Source: Anaeramoeba flamelloides (taxonomy: Eukaryota; Metamonada; Anaeramoebidae). Taken from it: DNA of 64,000 bases. Below, in pieces: positions 51,697 to 61,220 of the stretch; within the stretch, counting starts at the first letter, position 1; every line of letters starts with the position of its first letter. The position numbers were made by a program, and so were the translations under genes. Location of the stretch: the NCBI GenBank assembly GCA_027625915.1, contig JANTQA010000040.1, forward strand, positions 1,178,001 through 1,242,000, in the 5' to 3' direction. The notes below the pieces were generated by a model, which was not told the origin of the DNA, did not search any database, and saw nothing but the letters and a program-made list of their open reading frames with translations.

Positions 51697-52603
51697 TAAA
51701 AAAAAATATGAAAAATTATGAAATCATTTGTGAACATATTTTCTTTTAAAAGACGTAGTACAAACATTTAACTCAAATTTTTCCAGGCTTGTGTATTTAA
51801 ATATAAGAAGACATAAGAACATTCTTGTTTCAGACTCAAATTGACTTTTAGGGTTAGATCTTTGATTCTGTATAATGGCTCAAAAAATTAAATGAAATTA
51901 GTTCAAAAATTTTCTATTAGCACAATATTGTGTCAAAAAAAAAGATTTCTGGAAAAAATTCAATCAATGATCTTTTTCTCATTTTTTGTCAAAAGTTAAA
52001 ATTAAACTATTAATATCTTCATAATTCTTTTTTGAAAGTTGATGGCAATGAAACCTATTTCGTTTTTATATATTATTACTACTGTATTGCTTTGATTCTT
52101 TTATTGCACAGTCAGCTAATCTTTTTTACAAGAGTTTATTTTTTCTTAAAGAGATTAAAGTTAAAAACACAGGAAAGTTACACCACTGTACTTCCTTAAA
52201 CACTTCGCATTAAGTTTGTTTTGTGATTAAATTTAAATAATAATCAACCTTAACTGTTTCGCATACAACCACAATTAAATAGGTGAAAATCTCGAAAAAA
52301 ATTTTTATCTTTTGTTCTTAACATTGATTGATTTTTCAATAATCGTCAAAAAATAATGTTCTATGGTGGTCGAAGACAAAAATGAATTCTAATTTCATTT
52401 TGGTCACAATTAAATTAGATTTAGGAATTGAAAATTTTAGGAAAAAGGAAAATTTATTTTGAAGATTTTTTTCTTTTTGGTTATGCTGCAAAAGTAAACG
52501 AGAGTTCAAAAATTGGCAAAATTGAAACAAACCAAAATGAACTGATTTGTCTTTTTGTGAAAAAAATTTATTTTGAAAAAACATTTTTCTTTACTTTTGT
52601 CAA

Positions 52604-55600
52604 ATGAAATTACATTACGTTTTTTTTATTTTTGGCCTGTTAAATTATTTTCTTGTTTATTCCTATGAATGTGATTTTTATGTGACTACAAATGGAAATG
52701 ATGAAAGGTACTGTTCAAAAATTACAACCGCATGTAAAACTATTCCAATGGCAATTAAATTAGCAAATGGTAAAATTTTCAATCGATCTGTCTTTTTTCT
52801 TTTTTATTGGATTCCAAAAGGTTTTATTTTTTACCACCCCAAAATCTTTATCTCCACGGTGCTGTATCACCGCTATTAACGGCTTTGTTTATTTTTTTTT
52901 GATCAGTTGGCAAAAATAAAAGAAAATTTTTCAAATGAAAATTAAAAAAACAATTTGATTTTTTAAAGCCGTTTTCCTATATGGCAACCAATTTTTGAAT
53001 ACCACGAGTAAGAAATTAAAAACCAATTTTGCTTATTCAACCCAAAGAAAATTTTACAAATATTGGCAAATTTCCTCTATTAAGAAATACTTTTTGTATA
53101 TGTTACCTTACTGGACTTTTTACAAAAAAAACTTGAATTGAAGATCTGGAGATTTGAAACAAGAGTTGAGAAATTAACCAAGTGAAAGTTATTGATCTTA
53201 ATTTAATTGTCATAGCCACTTGGAGAGAAACACTGAAAAGTATTTTATGTTACCCCTCAACCTGCACAAAAATGATTTCATAATTTTACATGTTTTTTTT
53301 TAATAAAAACGTGATTTTTCAATTAATTGTGATTCTTTTCGAGCAGACTCACAAGAGCTAGGAAACTTGAAAATATATTCAAAGTTTTAAATAACAACAA
53401 ATTCTATTCAACAAACTTTAGAAGATGCTTGGGTTGGCTTGAATTTGAAAAAAGTCTTTTCGGTTTTCTTTTGATGTTTCTACAAAAATCACTACATTTC
53501 TTTTTTAAATACATTAGAATGTTCAAAAAGAAATCAAAATATACTCAAACTTCCTGGCTCTTGTGGGCCTACCAGAAAAGTATCACAATGAATTGAAAAA
53601 TCACGCTTTTATTATAAAACAATATGTAAAATTATAAAATCATTTTTGTTTTCTGATAAATCCTAATAAATTTCAAAAAATTTTCAGTTCAATCTCCATT
53701 TTTAAAAATCTTCAAACTGTTTCTTTATCAAACAGTCCCTGACAAAGAATTTTTGAACAACAACCAAATTTTCAAAGTTTTTTAACATTTGACTTCATAA
53801 AATGCTTGATTCAAAACTTCGGCATAATAATTTCAAAAACCAAAATCAAGTAAAAATTTCCAAACTTAAGGGTCTAGTCATTTACCGTGAATATGCGCCA
53901 TACTCAAGTGGTGACCCGAGACCAAAAAGGGTATTGTGAAATAGCCCTTCTTTTGGTTGACAAAATTCAAATAACAAAAAAAAAAATTTTCATTGTATCT
54001 TCTTTGATAAAAAATTCAACAAAGAAAAATAAGTTTAAAAGAGATCTCTCAATTTCAAAAAATCAAAATTTAGAAAAAAAATTCATCTTTTCTATTTCCA
54101 AATGGTTAAATTTCTTTAATTTAAAACAAATTGCTTTCTTGAATTTCGCAATCAATTGAGTTCGATTTAATCTGATTTGTGGTTATTTAAAAACTCTCTA
54201 AATTTGACCAAGTAAGGATTATGTAATATTCAATCGATAAAAATAGCTCGTTTTAAAAATGAAAAAATTGAAAAAAAAAATCACCAAGATCTCAAAAAGT
54301 GCCAAAGAACGACACTTCAAAACTTACAAAGTTGTTTTCAAAATTGTAATTGACAACCATTCTAATTGGAAATTGAGTGTCGCTCTTTGGCGCTTTTTTC
54401 TAAAAATGTCCTCATCTTTGGTTGTTGATTTTTGGAGATCGATTGTACATCATCAGTCGGTTGGTTTTTGATTGGTGTTAGGTCTTCATAAAAATTCCTC
54501 AAAAGTTATTTTCCATTTCTGAAAAAAAATTTTCACCGTAATGACTCGGCCCTTAAATAGCAATTTATCAGTATGTGTATTGAGAAAGCAAAAGTCTAGC
54601 ATTGAAAAAAAATAATCCATTGACAAGATTTTTAATTGGTATTACTGATATATCCTAAAAAATTTAAAAAAATTTTTAGTTCAAGTTCCCTTTTTGTAAT
54701 CTAAGAACCCTACTTTTTAAAACAATTTTTGACAAAGAATATTTTGAAGATGAACTAATTTTACAAAAAGTTTCTTAACATTTAACCAAATAAAATGAAA
54801 TACTTCCAGTAAAGGATTAAAAATTTCCTAAAATGGAAAGTGAAGGAAAAAACTTTCAAACATTTATATGAATTTAACAGTATTACGAAAATTGTAGTGT
54901 AATTGCAAATATTTGAAAAAAATAATCCATTGCTCGATTTTTAATTCTAAATATTTGGGAAATTGTGGGGTAATTGTAAATAATTTCTTTTCTTTACTTT
55001 AAGAATCAAATCCTCTTTAGAAATAAACAAATTTTTTATAAAATCAGTAATAAACCTACCTAAAGTTCATTAAAGCGAGGCTATTTATATACTACTCGTT
55101 TAATTGTTTGATAGCCAAAGCACATCAACTTATTTTGAAAAACAATCGAGTTTTATCGAGGGTTTGCTAGAATTTGGAAAATGATAATTTTTATTCTTGT
55201 TTTTTGGATCGATTGAATAGTGTTTTGGAACAAGTGTAATTTAATTAATCATCATTCTAATATGTCGACGAGTTATAATTTTCAAAAGTTTGATTTTTTA
55301 AAAAAAGGGTTTGATTTTAAATAAAAGAAATTACTGAACATCAATTTCCCAAATATTAACAATAAAAAATCTTACAATCAGTTGTTTTTTTAAAATACTT
55401 GCAATTACACAACATTTTTTGTAATATTACCAATTAAAAATCTTGTCCGTTATTATTTTCATCACATGTATTTTTTCATTACTATATTTTAAAAATACCA
55501 AATTTTTGAATGAACATACAATAATAAACGGTAACAATTTTTTTAATGCTTGGAATCTTTCCAATTTTTATTGCTTTGTTTTTACATTATCCCTTACAAA

Positions 55601-58600
55601 GATTTACATTTTTTACGAAAAAATATAGTTTATTCAGAAAAATAAATTAAGTTTCAATTACTTTTTATAATTATGTCTATTTTAAGAACTCTTTGAATTA
55701 GAAGAATTTAGTCACTTCACAATTCCCTCTTTAGCAAATTAGATGAAGTTTTATATAACCCTCAACAATTTTTCAGTTTATTTGAGATAATGTGCTATTC
55801 ATTCAAACAATTTCAATTGGTACTCTTGTTTTTGATCAGACTAAAGACGATCTTGAAAAAGTTATAAAAAAAAAAAAAATAAATAAAACAATAAACGAGG
55901 ACTTATTTTGATCTAAAGATTCTACCCCACTTTTTAAAAAAATTAAACATTCCAAATATTTGTTCATTTCTTTTATCAAGTCGAACTTTTTTGAAAAACA
56001 GCGATTTTATAGGGATATTAATCATCCCATCAAAATATTTTTGCTCCAAAGATATGTTATACACACCAACAAAAGAAAATTCTCAATTAATTTTAAATTC
56101 TCAATTAAACCTTTATCCTTCTAATTAAAAAAAAAACAAAACCAAAAAAAAATTCTTTTAAACAAAATATTTTATAATAGATTCACCAAAGAAACCGTCT
56201 ACAATATGCGTTGGTGCAGGCACATATTACCAAACATCAACCTTAACAATAAATTTCGAGTTAAATCTAATTGCTACAGACGGACGAGATAGAACATTTA
56301 TCGATTGCCAAAATGCTTTCTCGCCTTGTGTTAAATTATTTGATGCACAATCTACCCATTTTGATGGGTTTACAATACAGAATGGATTCAGCAATGAAAA
56401 TACTTCAAAAGGTAAAAATAGATAACCAAACATTATTGATTCTATTTTTTTATATCACTTTTAACAATTGTTTATCAAATTGAATTTAAATTTTGAATTG
56501 ACGTTTAAAAGTTTGAGGGTTTAATTATAGATTATTTCAAAGTGTTTTTTTTTTTTTCTTTGATTAATAGATTGTCAAATGAAGCTGAATTTAACTTGTT
56601 TTGTGACATACTTATCCTAATTTGTAATTAATTTGTAAATTTTCTTCTGGGATAACATCTCTACATATCTTTTTCTAAAATTCTAAAAAACAGGTGGTGC
56701 GATATTAATACAATGTAGTGACTCAAATGATCAATTTCCCGTTCTTGAAAATTGCCAAATAAGAAATAACAAAGCATATGCCGGAGGAGGTTTATATATT
56801 TGGAATTGTGCTGCAAGGATGTACAATAATATAATCAAATTTAATCATGCAGAATGGAGAGGAGGTGGCTATTTCTGTTGGCATGACGAAGATAAGCCCT
56901 ATAGATTGGATATTCGATCAGCAGATATGATCGTTGTAGACAATACTGCATCCTATGAACGTCCAAATATTGAGAGCAAATATGTAGATGGAGCAACAAA
57001 TGATGAAGCCTGTAATTTGAATGGAATAGCGATGGTAGATTGCTTGACTTGTAGTAACGGTGGCAATTGCACAGGCGAATCAGATGGGTGTCTATGCTTG
57101 CCTGGTTCGATCGATCCACCAACCGAGTGTACTTTTTGTGGGCTGGGGGAAACATCAAATGATGACTTGACGTTATGTGTTGAATGTGGCCCCGGGGAGT
57201 ACTGTGATCATAAAGGGTGTCCCGAGTGTTATAAATGCAAAAAAGGAACATACTCGAACGAATATGGCGCAACAGGGTGCGAAAAGTGTCCAAAGACAAC
57301 CTACAACCCCGACGAGGGCGCTCTGGATATAAGCGCTTGCATTTCGTGTAATATTGGCGAGTTCAGTCAGAAACTTGGAGTTAGCAAATGCGAAAAGTGT
57401 TATGAGGGGACCTATGGAAACAGCACGGGGCTGTCTTCGTGCAGCCTGTGCCCCAGTGGCACTGGTACAAATAAGGTAGGAGCAATATCTTATGACGAAT
57501 GTGTCCCGTGCGATCCGGGCTATTATTCGCCATTTGATGGGCATGGGTGCCAGGAATGCCCCCGGGGCAGGTACAACAAGGCAACAGGATCACTGACATG
57601 TGAGAAATGCCCCGTTGGCACATACAATTCCTTCACTGGGCAGTCATCAGAGGAATCGTGCTTGGTATGCGAAAGCGGTTCCTTTTCATCGGTTCTTGGA
57701 GCCACATCGTGCCAATTATGCCCGAGGGGCGAATGGAACGACCAAAGTGGCCAAACCGAATGCAGCAAATGCAAGGAGGGGAGTTTCAATGATCAAGAGG
57801 GGCTGAGCTCAAATAGCTGCCAGTTGTGCCCCCGGGGGTCATTCAACAATGCCATCGGATCAACGTCATTGTCGGATTGCCATGACTGCAGCCTCGGGCA
57901 ATATACGCAAGAGCCGGGGCAAACGAGCTGCTTGAACTGCAGCGTTGGAACTTTCCAAGATGGGGAGGGGCAAACGAAATGCCATGAATGCGATTTTGGC
58001 ACATATCAAGATTTGACAGGACAGGCCATTTGCAAGGGGTGCGAAAAGGGATATTACTCAGACCAAAAGGCATTAACCGCATGCAGCGAGTGCCCAGTTG
58101 GCGAATATAGCAAATACATCGGGAAAACGAAGTGCGAGATCTGCGAGGAGGGCACCTTTTCAAATTCCCCAGCCGCCACTGAATGTACCAATTGCGCGTA
58201 TAACAGCTACCAGCCAAATTCGGGGAAAAGCAAATGCATCCAATGTGACGTTGGAGCGATCACATTATATATCGGGTGCAAATCGATTGACAATTGTGTG
58301 TGCCAAACTGGGTTTTATGGCAAAAGCGGAGAAGTTTGCAAAATATGCCCCGAGAACGGGATCTGTAATAAAATTGGACAGGAGTATCCCTTTGCGGAGC
58401 CAGGATATTGGCACTCAGAGGAAAACCCGACAGAAATCTTATCATGTGAAGAGACAACTTCATGCCCCGGCGGCGACGTGGAAAAGTGTGACACGGGGAG
58501 CGGGTATTCCGGGGTGATGTGCTCGACATGTTTAGGCGGATACTACAAGCTTGAAAAGAAATGCGCCAAATGCCCCTCGGGCATGAATTGGATTTTGGTG

Positions 58601-60223
58601 ATTTCCATTATCGTCATCATAATTTTTCTCTCGATCATGCTTGTCTTGGCGAAAAAGGCGAAGGCGTATTTTGGATCCTTTACGATCGCCTTTAGCTTTT
58701 TCCAAATTTTGTCCGTTATGTATTCCTTGGGTGTCAGATGGCCACCGTCGCTTCAAAATTATTTGAAAATCGGGCTCGCATTCAATTTTAACTTTGATTT
58801 TTTGGCAACCGAATGCACGCTAAGCTTAAATTACAAACAGAAATGGTTTATCATTATGCTCAGCCCTTTCGTTTTTTTGGCTGTTCTATTATTGATTGCG
58901 CTGATACTCTATTTGCATTCCAAATGTGTTGAATCCTTTGGAAGCAAACTATTGAATCTTTGCCCGTCGTTTTTCCAAACCCCAAATGAAAAAAACTGCT
59001 TGTACCCGTTCAAATTACTGAGATATCACATTTTTAAACCGTTGACAAATTCAATATCAAAAGAAGACCGCCGAACACTTTCAAACAATTTGCTAAATTC
59101 CTACACGGTGCTACTTTCTTTGATGTATTTGGTCTTATCTTTAAAGGTTTTGGAAATTTTTGATTGCACGTATGCCAAGGATTCCGGTAAATGGATCTTT
59201 AGCCCCGATCAAAAATATTTTTGTTTCCATGATTGGTGGTTCGGGTTTTTGCCGTGGGCAATCTTTTTTGGGATGATCTATATTATCGGCATCCCCCTAT
59301 TGTTGGGTATTTTGATGTTCAAATATTCCAAAAAATTGGACGAGACAGAGTTCGACCAAAAATTTGGCTTGCTATGCTCTCGATACACAAAGGATTACTT
59401 CTATTGGGAGCTAGTTGTCATGCTTCGAAAATTCCTCTTCGTGACAATCCAAATTTACATCACGTCACGGCCCGTTGTACAATTAATTGGATGCCTCATT
59501 ATTCTACTATTGGCAATCGTTTTCCAATTGAAATTTAAGCCCTATTTAGCCGCCAGGCACAATAAATTGGAATTTGTCTTGCTTTTAATTTCAGAAATTA
59601 TTTTGTTCTCGGGATTGATCTTTGAATCGCCAGACCTTCAAAGAGATTCCCAAAGAGAAAAAATTTCAAAATTTATAATCATAATAATAATCATTGGCGT
59701 AATAATTTTGGGTATCATCATAATATTCGAAATTAGACATAGAATAAGAATACAGTCGGGCAAGGATTTGGATGAAACAAACGAATCAAAGGAAATATTA
59801 AAAGGCACCGCGTTAAAAAAATTATTTAAGCAAAAACCAAAATTGCTAGTTTTTATTTATTGGTTTTCGTTGATATCAAATGGGAAAATGAAAAAAGTTG
59901 ATAAAATCTCCAAACTAATTGAGGCCTCTCATCAAAATCGGCTGAAAAAGGTAAATTACTTTCAAAACCTTTCAGTCGAAACTTTAGCAAGCTTGGTCAA
60001 AATCTGGCAATCAGATGCCTCCAATCTAATTATTAAATGGTATCATAATAAATCAACAATAAAACAAAAATATTTTATAAAAAATTTATTTGAAGAATTA
60101 TTTCAAAAAATGATGTTAAAAGGTTACTTAATTGGGGTCAATAACAAAAATACCAAAAAGGCTAAATTGGTCCCTCTTAATCATATGCAACAAAAAATTA
60201 AAAAAAATAAAGCATTGAATTAA
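52604..60223 (+). CDS. Beta-helix / Cys-rich repeat / multi-pass membrane protein (TRP-like C-terminal region)
   Basis: Three exons, 52604-52769, 56181-56411 and 56694-60223, join in frame to 1308 residues. Residues 1-20 are a signal peptide. Then come CDFYVTTNGND, CKTIPMAIKLAN/DSPKKPSTICVGAGTYY, FDGFTIQNG, ENCQIRNNKAYAGGGLYIW: a right-handed beta-helix. An EGF-like CSNGGNCTG leads into about 20 repeats of the form CxxCPxGxYNxxxGxxxCxxC (about 240-730), like GCC2/GCC3 or ephrin-receptor Cys repeats. About nine hydrophobic helices follow (764-1165), including WILVISIIVIIIFLSIMLV and YWELVVMLRKFLFVTIQIYI. The region resembles the TRP-like channel domain of large protist Cys-rich proteins. A Lys-rich cytosolic tail ends it. 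It is likely a surface receptor or channel; ligand unknown. Intron 1 (3411 bp) contains transposons. The Cys-rich part is markedly GC-rich. Confidence 0.87.
53301..53613. mobile_element. Inverted-repeat element (family E), copy 2, inside intron 1
   Basis: The left end AATAAAAACGTGATTTTTCA then ATTAATTGTGAT is answered by ATCACAATGAATTGAAAAAT then CACGCTTTTATT on the right. The interior matches 51411-51660. Its termini share GTGATTTTT with copy 1 but differ beyond that, while each pair stays self-complementary. Confidence 0.65.
53650..53865 (+). repeat. Direct repeat flanking the TTAA element, left copy
   Basis: TAAATTTCAAAAAATTTTCA, GTTCAA, then TGACAAAGAATTTTTGAA, and TTTTTTAACATTTGAC-like blocks recur in order at 54643-54830, on the other side of the 683 bp element. 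Similarity is moderate. Confidence 0.45.
53866..54556. mobile_element. TTAA-flanked DNA element of 683 bp with internal hairpin
   Basis: TTAA occurs at 53866-53869 and 54553-54556. The left end GGGTCTAGTCATTTACCGTG and the right end, read inward, GGGCCGAGTCATTACGGTGA are imperfect inverted repeats of about 25 bp. Inside, AAAAAGTGCCAAAGAACGAC then ACTTCAA (54292-54318) is inverted at 54372-54399. Two short open frames inside (90 and 70 codons) match no family I know. It lies in intron 1 of the Cys-rich membrane-protein gene. Confidence 0.65.
54643..54830 (+). repeat. Direct repeat flanking the TTAA element, right copy
   Basis: Counterpart of 53650-53865: AAAAAATTTTTAGTTCAAG, TTTGACAAAGAATATTTTG and TTTCTTAACATTTAACC. 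It could be one older repeat that the TTAA element entered, followed by duplication, or two independent copies. Confidence 0.45.
54870..55445. repeat. Inverted-repeat-flanked segment containing repeat D
   Basis: GTGTAATTGCAAATATTTGA then TTTTTAATTCTAAATATTTG then GGAAATTG at 54897-54965 returns inverted at about 55330-55430 (CAATTTCCCAAATATTAAC, AATACTTGCAATTACACAAC). Between them lies a family D copy (55047-55300). This may be one roughly 570 bp MITE-like unit. Confidence 0.5.
55047..55300 (+). repeat. Dispersed repeat family D, copy 2
   Basis: AGTAATAAACCTACCTAAAG then TTCATTAAAG, ACTTATTTTGAAAAAC, GGAAAATGATAATTTTTATT and GTTATAATTTTCAAAAG match 10508-10780 in order. The flanking inverted repeats of this copy are not obvious around the 10.5 kb copy. 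Confidence 0.5.
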
Positions 60224-60359
60224 AATCATAAATAAAAAAAATGTTTAATATTAAAAAAAAATTATTTTTAAAATTTTGATTTTTTTTTTTTAAAATTATA
60301 TTTATTATTATTATTATTATTATTATTGACGAGAAACAATCAAACAAAATTACCTACTA

Positions 60360-60890
60360 TTTACCGTTAGGTTTTCTAGAATTTAAAAGAATAGAGAAAA
60401 ATCAAAGATTTTACTCAATTCTTTTAAATTCTGGAAAACAGCCGTTAGCTTTTTTTTCATTTGAGAATAAAAAAGAAAAATTTTTGAAATTTTCTTTTAA
60501 TTTCTTAAATTCAAAAAAAGCTAGGCACTCTACGATACTTTTCGTTAGGTTTTTTTTACTTTTTGAAATAAAAAGAAAATTTATTTAATTTTCTTTCCAT
60601 TTCAAAAAGTAAAAAAAACCGCCTTTAGCTTTTAATGAATTTAAAAGAATTGAGCAAAATCTTTGATTTTTCTCCATTCTTTTAAATTCTGGAAAAGATA
60701 GGCACTTCACGTTAGCTTTTTTTTTTATTTGAGAAATCAAAAGAAAATTTCATACATTTTCGTTTTTATTTCTCAAATGAAAAAAAAACATAGGCACTTC
60801 ACGTTAGTTTTTCCCTAATTTAAAACAATTGGGTAAAATCTTTGTTTTTTTCTCTATTCTTTTGAATTCGGGAAAAGTAAGGCACTTGGT
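60360..60890. repeat. Tandem array of six DNA hairpins (family H)
   Basis: Six successive inverted repeats of about 65-90 bp at about 60364-60437, 60443-60523, 60545-60623, 60625-60700, 60712-60800 and 60805-60885. Two stem classes are used: TTTTCTAGAATTTAAAAGAA answered by TTCTTTTAAATTCTGGAAAA (units 1, 4 and, decayed, 6), and T-run arms such as TTTTTTTTACTTTTTGAAAT answered by ATTTCAAAAAGTAAAAAAAA (units 2, 3, 5). Units begin GTTAG and usually end in TAGGCACT plus TCACG or CTACG. The array is preceded by a TTA run and followed by GAAACTCTCATTTTATTT, as at 28.8-29.1 kb. Confidence 0.8.
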
Positions 60891-61063
60891 GTCACTCTAG
60901 AAACTCTCATTTTATTTAAAGTTTTTATATCCTATTTATTAATTGGGTAAGAGAATATCTCTATGGGATAAATTTTCTTTAAAAAAATGAAAATAAAAGA
61001 TTTTCGTATTTTTTAAGCAAAAGATAAGAAGAATCGAAATAAAAGCAATAATAAAAGAGATCA

Positions 61064-61220
61064 GGCTTTATTGGTAAGGGTTAAGTGCTCAAGAGTTCTT
61101 AATCTGTTAAAGAGAGAGTTTTGGGGTGACTAAATTTGCGACTCCTAATTCAAAGAGTAGTCAAAAGAACCTTTTAATTACAGTCATTAGAAGTATTTTC
61201 AACTTAATTTAGTTTTCTGA
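61064..61220 (+). repeat. Conserved 157 bp block of unknown nature, copy 2
   Basis: Same length as 29246-29402, with nine substitutions and no gaps by eye. The most constant part is GACTCCTAATTCAAAGAGTA then GTCAAAAGAACCTTTTAATT. Preceding sequence (60897-61063) is related to 29096-29245 but with many indels, so conservation rises sharply at GGCTTTATTGG. Confidence 0.6.

Larger units (their letters stand above)
47576..52603. other. Intergenic region, repeats A, C, H and a TTAA foldback
   Basis: Five kilobases with no supported gene. Order: family A (47900-48960), family C (48985-50612) carrying a hairpin pair (49235-49410), the TTAA foldback (50614-51176) and the inverted-repeat element at 51371-51696. 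The stretch 51700-52600, just before the large membrane-protein gene, shows no repeat I recognise and presumably holds its promoter. Confidence 0.6.

Noticed and set aside
53887-54471. Two ORFs of 90 and 70 codons
   Set aside because: Both are within the TTAA-flanked element and an intron; no recognised motif.
57173-59538. Many ORFs opposite or out of frame with the Cys-rich gene
   Set aside because: The GC-rich Cys repeats have few A/T stops in any frame; the repeat periodicity explains them.
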